This document shows positions 1-7,413 of a stretch of DNA of 17,508 nt, piece by piece. The notes beneath the pieces are model-generated. The model was given only the letters and a program-made list of their open reading frames with translations, had not been told where the DNA came from and did not search any database. Positions within the stretch are counted from its first letter, which is position 1; the number at the start of each line of letters is the position of its first letter. The stretch is from Verrucomicrobiota bacterium (lineage in GTDB: Bacteria > Verrucomicrobiota > Verrucomicrobiia > Limisphaerales > UBA1096), in NCBI GenBank assembly GCA_030747575.1, contig JASLKI010000237.1, positions 1 through 17,508 on the forward strand, written 5' to 3'. The position numbers and the translations under genes were made by a program.

Positions 1-487
1 CGGCAAAGACTCGGACGTGCGGCGCGCCCATGTGAACGGCATTGTCGATCCACTTTTTTACGTGGGCAATTTGCCCGTCGCGTTTCGCGCCTTCCGGCAG
101 GGTGAACACGTTGCCAACGGCGGTGCCGCTGATGGCGATGCCACGCAGGAACGCGTGACGCTTGAGGGCAAGCAACCCGGCTTGGGTTATTTGAGGATCG
201 AGATAATAGGAGGTCAGCTCAGCGCCTATGAGCCCGTGATCGGCGCAGTAATCGATGAAATCGTGCATCTCGATGGCCTTGGCATCGCCAGGACGTCGCT
301 GCTCGTGAGTGGCTGTTTTGAAGTAGTCGCGGAAGCTGTACGCGGCCAGGCTCAGGTTGAGCCTCGGCTTGCCGTTGCGCCGGATCGGTGCCGCGCCGGA
401 AAGGCGAACCGGTAAAACTGCGCCAAGGCCAGCGGTGGCTGAAACGGTGCCTACTGTTTTGAGAAAGTCACGTTTGGTGAGTTGCAT
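1..487 (-). CDS. Secreted sugar phosphate isomerase/epimerase-like TIM-barrel protein (5' part only)
   Basis: The frame is open from an ATG at 487 to the window edge, giving 162 residues; the 3' part lies outside. The N-terminus carries a Tat-like signal (TKRDFLKTVG, then an Ala/Gly-rich stretch to about residue 32). The mature part begins with LNLSLAAYSFRDYF, followed by FIDYCADHGLIGAELTSYYL and ISGTAVGNVF. This pattern is familiar from xylose-isomerase-like (AP endonuclease 2) TIM-barrel proteins annotated as sugar phosphate isomerase/epimerase in Verrucomicrobiota and Planctomycetota. The metal ligands expected further downstream are not in the window, so substrate and activity cannot be stated. 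No Shine-Dalgarno site precedes the ATG. It is divergent from the DUF1800 gene, with about 180 bp between the starts. The family call is fairly sure; a catalytic role is inference. Confidence 0.8.
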   Translation of the reverse strand, partial: MQLTKRDFLKTVGTVSATAGLGAVLPVRLSGAAPIRRNGKPRLNLSLAAYSFRDYFKTATHEQRRPGDAKAIEMHDFIDYCADHGLIGAELTSYYLDPQITQAGLLALKRHAFLRGIAISGTAVGNVFTLPEGAKRDGQIAHVKKWIDNAVHMGAPHVRVFA

Positions 488-533
488 CGTGGGGAGGATT
501 CAACAGCGAAGCCACTTGGGTTCCAATCCAAAT

Positions 534-547
534 CGCTTAGCCAAGCG
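534..547. repeat. Copy of the recurrent 14-bp palindrome (one mismatch)
   Basis: CGCTTAGCCAAGCG differs at one base from CGCTTGGCCAAGCG, which occurs intact at 14121-14134 and 17044-17057. This copy lies in the gap between divergent genes, so it is not explained by protein coding. Confidence 0.6.
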
Positions 548-564
548 CGTTTTCCCGACACGGA

Positions 565-581
565 GTGTGGGATTCCCACAC
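565..581. repeat. Inverted repeat in a divergent intergenic region, possible operator
   Basis: GTGTGGG-att-CCCACAC is a perfect 7-bp dyad with a 3-bp centre, between the starts of the isomerase-like gene (-) and the DUF1800 gene (+). A TATAAC at 595-600 on the + strand lies just downstream. No T-run follows on either strand, so an intrinsic terminator is unlikely. Use as a regulator site is inference from position. Confidence 0.4.
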
Positions 582-671
582 GTCGTTTATCCCATATAAC
601 CTACTTTAAATGGCATATTTGCGCCAGATCAATCTTTGACAGTTGGCCTGTCCAATGCTAGTTCTTCTGTC

Positions 672-3600
672 ATGAATTCTTGGTCGCGAAAAGTTTCCAC
701 GGTACTCGGCCTGGGAATGTGGGTGAGCGTCGGCTTTATGGGCCCAGCCACGTTGCGTGCCGACAGCACCGAACCGTTCATTTACTCAACAGAGCTTAAA
801 GGGGAGCAGGTCGTCATTAGCGTACATGTGCCGGCGGGGCACATGAGCACCGTTTTAGAAATCAGCAACAACGTTGCATCAGGGTGGCAGCCGATTGTCG
901 CGGGAAAGCTAAGCGGAGAGGAGGGCCTCGTTACGTTCACCTTTCCCGATAATCAACCGATTCGTTTCATGCGAGTGAAGGCCGGCCCAAGCGCCGAGCT
1001 GCCCAAGGCTGCGTATTCTGAAGCGGAACATTTTTCTGTTGAACCCGGCTTTTATGTGTTCCCCGAGTACGAAGACGGCAAAGTGCCCCCGTTCGGGTTG
1101 AATCCGGTTTGGAGCCTTGGCCAAGCGAAGAAGATCGGCCACCTCCTGAACCGAATCGCCTACGGGCCGAGTTTGTTGGATGTCAGCAAGGTGGAGGAGA
1201 TCGGGGTGGAAGCGTATATTGACTCACAACTGAACCCGTCAACCGCAGATTGGCAACCCTCCCCAAGGCTGATTAAAAAAGAAGCCGAACTGTTTTACAG
1301 CCATGAACCAACCGTCGAAAAGATTCACATGGAGGAAGGAGAAACCTGGCGGTACTTCAAGGGAACCAAACAGCCGCCAGCAAGCTGGAGGGCGCTGAAT
1401 TTTGACGACAGCGAGTGGGATGCAGGCCCGTCCGGTTTCGGCTACGGAGACAACGATGACATGACGGAACTATCGGACATGCGGTTTTATGAGGAAACTG
1501 CCGACGAACCCGCACAACCCGGTTATCTAAGCCTGTTCATTCGACGCAAGTTCCAACTCAGGAATCTCTCTGAAATCAAACAGTTAATATTCCGTGTGGA
1601 CTATGATGACGGTTTCATCGCCTACCTTAACGGGCGGGAAATTGCACGTGCCAACCTGGACGGAGTTGCCCGCTATAATACCAAGGCAAAAAAAGGCCAT
1701 GAAGCTGGAGACCCTGTGGACTTCGATATCACTGGAAAACTAGGCATTATACTTGAGGGTGACAACATGCTCGCAATACAGGTTCACAACGACAAGCTCA
1801 CGAGCAATGACCTTACCATGATCCCAAGACTGGTCCAGCGAACCAAGCTGGATCTGCCCCCCGAGAAACGGATCAAGGACATTTCATCCCTACAACAACT
1901 GATTCATTTGCGGGGAATCTATTCACGGCGCCAGCTACAGGCTGTTTTGGCTGAGTTTTGGGAGAACCACTTCACAACCGATTACGACAAGTTGGTTGAA
2001 TATCTTGAAGACCTCGAAAACTCAGACGGTCGAGAATCCATGAGTTCCAAGCAGGCCAAGCAGGAAGCCACACAGATCGAGTGGCAGGAATACGAGTTTT
2101 TTCACGACAACGCACTCGGGAATTTTGGCGACCTCCTACTTTACAGCGCCACCAGCCCATCAATGCTCATTTACCTCGACAGCGTCCTGAACGAAAAAGA
2201 GGAGCCAAACGAAAACTACTCAAGGGAAATTCTCGAGTTATTCGGGTTCGGTGTCGACAACCGCTACAAGCAGACCGACATTGAGGAACTGGCCAAGGCG
2301 TTTTCCGGTTGGAACATCCGAAAAGCCTGGCCCGGCGATGTGAAACCATTCCCGATGTCGGCCCGAGTCCCCTTCACAGAAGAGAGTGCTCAATACCAGG
2401 ATGACAACAAGCTTAAGACCGGTCGGGTGTGGCGCTATTTCAAGGGGCTAGCAGAACCCTCACCCAAGAAGGTTGGCAATGACATGATCCCCACTCTGGA
2501 GTGGACACAACCCGGATTCAACGACACCAAATGGTCTCGTGGTACGGTGAGCATTGGCTACGGTGACAATGACGACAAAACAATCCTTAGTGATATGCGC
2601 AACCGGTACACCTCGATTTATCTTCGCCACGCTTTCTCCATTGGGGATCCGTACGGAATGGATAACCTGATGCTTCACGTAGAGTACGACGATGGATTCA
2701 TCGCCTACCTGAATGGTGAGGAAATCGGACGAAGCAGCACAATGAACTTCACGGGATCCCCGCCCCCATTCGACGTCGAAGCCAACGCCGGACATGAGGT
2801 CACAGCCAAGCCGGCGACGATCAACCTGAAGGACCATTTTCAGCTGCTTAAGCCCAGTCCTGAGCAGAACGTTCTCGCAATCCAAGTACACAACACCACT
2901 AGGAACAGTTCGGATCTTTCCATCCACCCCAGGTTGATCGAACGGAAGACTCTTGCGGGCAGCATTGAAAACGGGGATCCGAATGGGGAGTGGACGTTCC
3001 GCTTTATTCCCGAGCAGCATCACACCGGCACAAAAACCCTCTTCAAGGGAACAGAACACCAACATCGGATTCGCGCCAATCAGCGTGGCATTAACGGGGT
3101 CAACGATGCCATCAGTGTTATCGACAGAATGGTTGGGCACCCGTCAACCAGTGAATTCATCTGTCAAAAACTCATCAACAAGTTTGTCTCGGATGAAATC
3201 AGCTTGCAGGCCTACCACAGCCGAACGGCCCCCTCCGAACTGCTTCAACTCATGGACCAGGCTCTTGAGGCGTGGCACTCCACCAAGCCGGCTGGCGATA
3301 TCGAAAAAGTCATGAGGATCATTCTGGATCCCAAGAAACAACAGAGCGCCTTCTGGCAGGACATCGGATATCGAGGGAAGATCAAGACGCCGATAGAGTA
3401 CATCAACAGTTCGATACGGGCGTTGGACGCGGATGTCACAGGGGACAAATTGCCAGATTATAACTCCGATCTCGGGATGGAGTTGTTCGTCCGGGATGAC
3501 CCAGACGGCTACTCGGAAATCGGATCGGATTGGATGGACACCAGTACCTTGCTGGAACGTATGACATTCGCGCAGATCATGGCCAGCAACGCAGACAAAT

Positions 3601-4358
3601 ATATTGAGTGGGATGCTGAAACGCTCTTCTCGGAAAGAGGTCCAGACACCCTTGTCCGATACCATGTCCCAACCAACGGGGCGCTCAACCTCGATTGGAC
3701 AAAGGTTAATTTCAACGATGCCAAATGGAGCGCCACCGGAACCAGTGTCGGATATGACACAAATGCCGATTATACAGAATTAATCGATCTTGATGTGCAA
3801 ACCAAGATGCATCAAAAGAGAACATCTGTCTTCATACGCCTCCCCTTCCTTGTAGAAGATCCCGGCCAATTTGATTACTTACGACTCGACATGCGGTACG
3901 ACGACGGGTTTGTCGCCTACTTGAATGGCGTCAAGGTTGCCGCTGCCAACGCACCCGAAACCCTTGCGTGGAATTCCAACGCTTCCGAAGGCCATAGCGA
4001 CAGCGAAGCCCAGGTGTATCAGGCTTTTTCACTTTCAAATCACATTAAGAACCTGAAAAAGGGTAAAAATATCCTGGCGATCCACGGGCTTAACGTTTCC
4101 AACTCCAGCTCGGACTTTTTGGTTCAACCCCGACTTCGCGGAGGACTCGGTGGCGGCGAGTCGATTGTGAACTACTTTGACAGGTTGTTGTTCCAGGAAT
4201 CACTTACCGCGGAACAACGCGGCATACTCCTCGACTTCGTCAACTCAAATGCCGTCGGACGCCCCAAGAAGCTTGATCCAGCCTCGACCACATATCTTCA
4301 GCAGGTTCAAGAGCTCGTGGGGCTGATATTATCCATGCCGCAGTGGCAGTTTCAATAA
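672..4358 (+). CDS. Secreted DUF1800 protein with three inserted beta-sandwich modules
   Basis: The ATG at 672 gives a good signal peptide (MNSWSRK, a hydrophobic stretch, cleavage after TLRA). An in-frame TTG at 636 would add 12 residues, but its first bases form TTGACA, which may be a -35 box. The DUF1800 core is visible in pieces. The start is GHLLNRIAYGPSLLDV; the middle has FWENHFTTDYDK and NENYSREILELFGFGVDNRY with FSGWNIR; then come the DAISVIDRMVGHPSTSEFI segment and the C-terminal LVGLILSMPQWQFQ. Three related modules of about 165 residues interrupt this core, at nucleotides about 1347-1850, 2430-2952 and 3645-4143. Each has a YDDGF(I/V)AYLNG core, and the first two also share WRYFKG and GYGDNDD. 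The product has about 1,228 residues, far longer than a bare DUF1800 protein. The DUF1501 partner follows after 34 bp. The biochemical function of the family is not established; the modules look like carbohydrate- or surface-binding sandwiches (inference). Confidence 0.87.
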   Translation: MNSWSRKVSTVLGLGMWVSVGFMGPATLRADSTEPFIYSTELKGEQVVISVHVPAGHMSTVLEISNNVASGWQPIVAGKLSGEEGLVTFTFPDNQPIRFMRVKAGPSAELPKAAYSEAEHFSVEPGFYVFPEYEDGKVPPFGLNPVWSLGQAKKIGHLLNRIAYGPSLLDVSKVEEIGVEAYIDSQLNPSTADWQPSPRLIKKEAELFYSHEPTVEKIHMEEGETWRYFKGTKQPPASWRALNFDDSEWDAGPSGFGYGDNDDMTELSDMRFYEETADEPAQPGYLSLFIRRKFQLRNLSEIKQLIFRVDYDDGFIAYLNGREIARANLDGVARYNTKAKKGHEAGDPVDFDITGKLGIILEGDNMLAIQVHNDKLTSNDLTMIPRLVQRTKLDLPPEKRIKDISSLQQLIHLRGIYSRRQLQAVLAEFWENHFTTDYDKLVEYLEDLENSDGRESMSSKQAKQEATQIEWQEYEFFHDNALGNFGDLLLYSATSPSMLIYLDSVLNEKEEPNENYSREILELFGFGVDNRYKQTDIEELAKAFSGWNIRKAWPGDVKPFPMSARVPFTEESAQYQDDNKLKTGRVWRYFKGLAEPSPKKVGNDMIPTLEWTQPGFNDTKWSRGTVSIGYGDNDDKTILSDMRNRYTSIYLRHAFSIGDPYGMDNLMLHVEYDDGFIAYLNGEEIGRSSTMNFTGSPPPFDVEANAGHEVTAKPATINLKDHFQLLKPSPEQNVLAIQVHNTTRNSSDLSIHPRLIERKTLAGSIENGDPNGEWTFRFIPEQHHTGTKTLFKGTEHQHRIRANQRGINGVNDAISVIDRMVGHPSTSEFICQKLINKFVSDEISLQAYHSRTAPSELLQLMDQALEAWHSTKPAGDIEKVMRIILDPKKQQSAFWQDIGYRGKIKTPIEYINSSIRALDADVTGDKLPDYNSDLGMELFVRDDPDGYSEIGSDWMDTSTLLERMTFAQIMASNADKYIEWDAETLFSERGPDTLVRYHVPTNGALNLDWTKVNFNDAKWSATGTSVGYDTNADYTELIDLDVQTKMHQKRTSVFIRLPFLVEDPGQFDYLRLDMRYDDGFVAYLNGVKVAAANAPETLAWNSNASEGHSDSEAQVYQAFSLSNHIKNLKKGKNILAIHGLNVSNSSSDFLVQPRLRGGLGGGESIVNYFDRLLFQESLTAEQRGILLDFVNSNAVGRPKKLDPASTTYLQQVQELVGLILSMPQWQFQ

Positions 4359-4392
4359 GCCTGAAAATCAATTTATTTAGACGGGGAATATT

Positions 4393-5766
4393 ATGAACAT
4401 GCAAAGACGAGAATTCCTGAAGACCGGCGGCTTGGCCGGTGGAGCACTTGGCCTGAACCTGCTGAGCTCACTCGGCCTTCCCAATAACCTGTTCGCCGAC
4501 GGTCATTCCAACAACAAGAAGATGCTCTTCATCTTTCAGCGTGGCGGCAATGACGGGATCAACGCGGTCATACCCCGTGGAGACAACGAATACAACACCA
4601 CCAACCGCCCCACCCTGTTCCTCCGCGAAAACCAAGCGCTGGACCTTGGCAATGGCTTTGCCCAGCTGCACCCCGGGTTGGAACCCATGATGGAGATTTT
4701 CAACAACCAAAAACTCAACGGCCAGGACGGCCCCGGGAATCTGGCCGTGATCCATCGTGTCGGATATGCAGGGCAGTCACGTTCACACTTCAACAGCCAG
4801 CACTACTGGGAGAACGCCACACCCGGCGACAAGAAGCTTGATGAGGGAATGTTTTACCGGCAGATCACCCAAACACTCGACCTTACTGACGAAGCGAACG
4901 CCTTTGTTGCTGCAAGCCTGTCGGGTTCACAGATGGTTTCTCTTCGCGGCCCAAAGCCATTGCCTAATTTCCGAAAGGCATCGGATTTCGCCTTCAGGGG
5001 CAATACGGCGCAGAACCGCAAATTCCTGGGCACACTTCCGGGCTCGGACCCTCGCTGGCCGACTGGCTCTGGTGCGCTTGGCCTTTACGGAGGGCGCCCC
5101 AACCTCCCGCGGAAACGTTACCGTGAAACGGTTCACCGAACCGGTCAACTACTTGGCACGACCATCCAGACACTGCAGGATGCCACGCAAAAAACCTATA
5201 CTCCTGCCAATAAAGCAGTCTATCCCGGTGGGAGCTATGGGGAGCGGCTTCAGGAGGCGGCCATGCTTTTCAAGCGAACCAACGCCAAGATTCTCGGGAT
5301 GAACATAGGCGGCTGGGACACGCACGTTGGGCAGGGTCAACTCTACGGAAAGCACCGCGATCTACTGGGGAATGTAGCGATGGCGTTTCAGGCGTTTTAC
5401 CGGGACATGCAGGACCAATGGGATGATATGGTGGTTGTTACCATGACCGAGTTCGGCCGAACATCGAAGGAGAACGGGAGTCGGGGGACAGATCATGCTG
5501 AAGCAACGGCCATGTTTGTTGCCGGAGGCGGTGTCAAAGGCGGCGTTTACAACTGCGACAAAAACACATGGAAAAACGGCGACATGTTCAGTACCAATAA
5601 CGAACGCTACCTGCTGCGGAAGACGGACTTTCGATCGGTATTCGGGGAAATTTTCACCGATCACTTCGGCAACACACAAAAGCAGCTAAACCAGGTAATC
5701 CCGACCTACACTGCCGCAAAAAAAGAAAATTCAAAGGACTTCAAAAAGCTCGGTTTGTTTGCTTGA
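4393..5766 (+). CDS. Tat-exported DUF1501 protein
   Basis: The 457-residue product starts with a twin-arginine signal (QRREFLKTGGLAGGALGLN, processed near FADG). DUF1501 landmarks follow in order: LFIFQRGGNDGINAVIPRGD near residue 45, HPGLEPMMEIF, NIGGWDTHVGQG near 300, and VVVTMTEFGRTSKENGSRGTDH with AEATAMFVAGGGVKGGVY near 350-390. The family belongs to the alkaline-phosphatase/sulfatase-like fold, and the conserved Asp/His residues (GGWDTH, GTDHA) are present. GGGGAA about 6 bp before the ATG is a plausible ribosome site. It follows the DUF1800 gene by 34 bp on the same strand, the usual pairing in Verrucomicrobiota and Planctomycetota. The pair probably forms a secreted or surface system, but its substrate is unknown. 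Confidence 0.9.
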   Translation: MNMQRREFLKTGGLAGGALGLNLLSSLGLPNNLFADGHSNNKKMLFIFQRGGNDGINAVIPRGDNEYNTTNRPTLFLRENQALDLGNGFAQLHPGLEPMMEIFNNQKLNGQDGPGNLAVIHRVGYAGQSRSHFNSQHYWENATPGDKKLDEGMFYRQITQTLDLTDEANAFVAASLSGSQMVSLRGPKPLPNFRKASDFAFRGNTAQNRKFLGTLPGSDPRWPTGSGALGLYGGRPNLPRKRYRETVHRTGQLLGTTIQTLQDATQKTYTPANKAVYPGGSYGERLQEAAMLFKRTNAKILGMNIGGWDTHVGQGQLYGKHRDLLGNVAMAFQAFYRDMQDQWDDMVVVTMTEFGRTSKENGSRGTDHAEATAMFVAGGGVKGGVYNCDKNTWKNGDMFSTNNERYLLRKTDFRSVFGEIFTDHFGNTQKQLNQVIPTYTAAKKENSKDFKKLGLFA

Positions 5767-5976
5767 ACCAAGCACCTACCCAAGCACCAGCTCAGCCTAA
5801 CGGTCCATGTGTCCATCTCTTGACTGTCATCTAGATGAACGGAAGGCGCCCACTAAGCTCCAATTCCGTCATTTCACGGAAAGTTAAACTAAATTCCTGA
5901 GGCGAGTTGCTCTGATCTTGGAGTAACGCGAAGCGACTTAAAATAGGAATCACAACCGAGCCTCTTCAGAAAACAC

Positions 5977-7110
5977 TCACCAACTGATCCTAATTCCGGA
6001 GGTGAAACCCCATCCGCCATATCCTTCTTTGCCGGATTCTCTATCCATTTCGGTGTATTGGATTCCGTTCTGCCACTTCAACTTATGCCCATAGAAAAAG
6101 TGGTTGATACCCAGAAAAATCTCGCTGACCTCGTTACCACTCAGGCCAAACAAGTCTTTTTCGTATTTGCTTAGTCTGATGCTGTCCCCGCCGGAGCTTT
6201 TTAAGTAACTGTATCGGAAGACCACCTGGGTCTTGTCCGTAATATCGTAGAAGGGCATAAACTGCAGGCCAACAATGTCGTTTTTGGAACCGTACCCATC
6301 TGAAACACTGAGATCAGTCCAGAGGTGAAAATCCCCCCTATCGAACTTGGTTACTAGGGAGGCTGCGTTTTTTTGATGAGGTGTTTGGTTGGTCTCATCT
6401 TGATCCTGACTAACATAGTCAAGTCGGACTAGAGCATTATCCATTTTTAAATGTTCCTTGAAGTTGTAGCCGAGCGAGAAAAGCGCGAATCGACCATAAT
6501 CAAAGGCTTCCTCGAACTCCTGTCCATGGTCGCTTGAGAACAATCCGGCCAGGTATTCCCAATTGTCCCGTTTGCCAGAAAAAGTGACTCCCGGGAAATA
6601 TTCCGTGGGAAATCCGATATTGCCGGCAACCTTACTCCTTTCAAGAGTGCTAAGTTTTTTTGATGATGTCGATCCATCCAAGGTAAAGGGGGCGGATTGC
6701 CTTCCCACTTTTAACGTCATACCACTTGGCGAGGTCCACGCCAGGTTGGCGTCGGTTAGTTTTTTGTAGAGGGGCTGTGGATTGTTCAGATTCATATCCG
6801 CTTCCGAATGAAGAGTGAGGCCTTCAAAAAGAGAAGCCTTGAAACCAACGCGAAACCGCCTCCAGTTGAAATCACTCTCTGAACTCACACCGGAGTCGTC
6901 AAAGCTATAGTAGTCCCCCTGCAGTCGCCCTGTGAACGCAAACTTCCTAAGAGCATTGCTGTTCGAGTCATCGTAGAAAACTACCCGATCCCAAATGCTG
7001 TCGTAAGCGGACCCCTCACCATCTTGCCCCATTGCAGGCCTAGCAAAAATGATCGTGAGAAGAATGGCAATTACCATCTTGTTCTTGTCATTGAATGATA
7101 CTGTTTTCAT
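5977..7110 (-). CDS. Phosphate-selective porin O/P-type outer-membrane channel
   Basis: An outer-membrane beta-barrel of the OprO/OprP type (Porin_O_P). From the ATG at 7110 there is a signal peptide (MKTVSFNDKNK, a hydrophobic stretch, cleavage near AMG-QD). The mature part shows FTGRLQGDYYSFDD, NWRRFRVGFKASLFEG, LKVGRQSAPFTLDG and repeated amphipathic strands, and ends in GIRISW with the C-terminal aromatic typical of barrels inserted by the BAM machinery. An in-frame ATG at 7137 would add MFSLAVLLL and is less likely as a signal start. The gene is divergent from a Na+/phosphate cotransporter, and a TATAAT with a tandem-repeat array lies upstream. This fits a phosphate or oxyanion pore induced under phosphate limitation. 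Substrate choice is inferred from family and neighbours; residues of the phosphate site cannot be assigned by eye. Confidence 0.82.
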   Translation of the reverse strand: MKTVSFNDKNKMVIAILLTIIFARPAMGQDGEGSAYDSIWDRVVFYDDSNSNALRKFAFTGRLQGDYYSFDDSGVSSESDFNWRRFRVGFKASLFEGLTLHSEADMNLNNPQPLYKKLTDANLAWTSPSGMTLKVGRQSAPFTLDGSTSSKKLSTLERSKVAGNIGFPTEYFPGVTFSGKRDNWEYLAGLFSSDHGQEFEEAFDYGRFALFSLGYNFKEHLKMDNALVRLDYVSQDQDETNQTPHQKNAASLVTKFDRGDFHLWTDLSVSDGYGSKNDIVGLQFMPFYDITDKTQVVFRYSYLKSSGGDSIRLSKYEKDLFGLSGNEVSEIFLGINHFFYGHKLKWQNGIQYTEMDRESGKEGYGGWGFTSGIRISW

Positions 7111-7179
7111 AAGTAGCAAAACCGCTAGGGAAAACATTTATACTACATTAATTCTAGATAAAAGAGCTTTAAAGCCACA

Positions 7180-7185
7180 ATTATA
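7180..7185 (-). promoter_or_regulatory. -10 box (TATAAT) of the porin gene
   Basis: On the minus strand a perfect TATAAT lies 70 bp upstream of the ATG at 7110. The position 17 bp further upstream (7203-7208) reads GTCACG, a poor -35. A good -10 without a -35, with a direct-repeat array covering the -35 position, is the classic layout of an activator-dependent promoter such as those of PhoB. Confidence 0.55.
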
Positions 7186-7203
7186 TCACATTAGGCAAGT
7201 GCC

Positions 7204-7244
7204 GTGACCACCTCTGATACAGCGTGTGTAACAAATGGGTAACA
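7204..7244 (-). promoter_or_regulatory. Candidate Pho-box-like array of four tandem 7-mers
   Basis: Read on the minus strand, towards the porin gene, there are four related 7-mers: TGTTACC (7244-7238), TGTTACA (7233-7227), TGTATCA (7221-7215) and TGGTCAC (7210-7204). They start 11, 12 and 11 bp apart with gaps of 4, 5 and 4. PhoB boxes (CTGTCAT-like 7-mers with 4-bp gaps) and Bacillus PhoP boxes (TTNACA-like 6-mers with about 5-bp gaps) share this 11-bp period. The array ends 18 bp before TATAAT. The sequences are diverged from both consensus forms, so the regulator is inferred from geometry and from the flanking phosphate genes. Confidence 0.5.
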
Positions 7245-7284
7245 CGGCAAGGTTAATGTGGACATCCTTCAAATATTCGGCATT

Positions 7285-7301
7285 TTGCCTTAGCAAGGCA
7301 A
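7285..7301. repeat. Perfect dyad upstream of the cotransporter operon
   Basis: TTGCCTT-agc-AAGGCAA is a perfect 7-bp inverted repeat with a 3-bp centre, about 110 bp before the cotransporter ATG. It could be a regulator site or a small hairpin in the 5' leader. It has no T-run, so it is not an evident terminator. Confidence 0.4.
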
Positions 7302-7320
7302 TGGTGCCCGGTTAAGCCTG

Positions 7321-7413
7321 ATGAGTGATCCAACACCGTTTAAGACGCCCCTTCAGAGGGCCATTAACCAGTACGGTAAGATTATTACCCGGCATCTCAG
7401 TCCTCAAAACTGA
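7321..7413 (+). CDS. Possible 30-residue leader ORF coupled to the Na+/Pi cotransporter
   Basis: An ATG at 7321 opens a 30-codon frame (MSDPTPFKTPLQ...ITRHLSPQN) whose TGA at 7411-7413 overlaps the cotransporter ATG as TGATG. The peptide is basic and soluble, with no signal or membrane segment and no family I recognise. The cotransporter ATG has no visible Shine-Dalgarno site, so arrival by termination-reinitiation at TGATG would make sense. The leader ATG itself also lacks a clear ribosome site, and an open frame of this length can arise by chance. It is a candidate leader peptide or small protein only. Confidence 0.35.
   Translation: MSDPTPFKTPLQRAINQYGKIITRHLSPQN

Noticed and set aside
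636..671. TTG start adding 12 residues to the DUF1800 protein
   Set aside because: The ATG at 672 gives a normal signal peptide, and the TTG lies in a TTGACA that looks more like a -35 box.
2460..3140. A 226-codon open frame on the minus strand inside the DUF1800 gene
   Set aside because: It lies wholly within a gene with clear domain motifs and signal peptide, and its translation has no recognisable family.
5824..5838. CTGTCAT next to the 12-bp palindrome TCATCTAGATGA, as a Pho box
   Set aside because: There is only one half site and no second 7-mer at 11 bp, and it lies between the converging 3' ends of DUF1501 and the porin. Several perfect 12-bp palindromes are expected by chance in 17.5 kb.
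5864..5881. TTCCGT-catttc-ACGGAA hairpin as terminator of DUF1501 or the porin
   Set aside because: The stem has only 6 bp and no T-run follows on either strand.
7091..7108. TGTCATTGAATGATACTG as a Pho box
   Set aside because: It lies inside the porin signal-peptide codons and its halves are not an 11-bp direct repeat.
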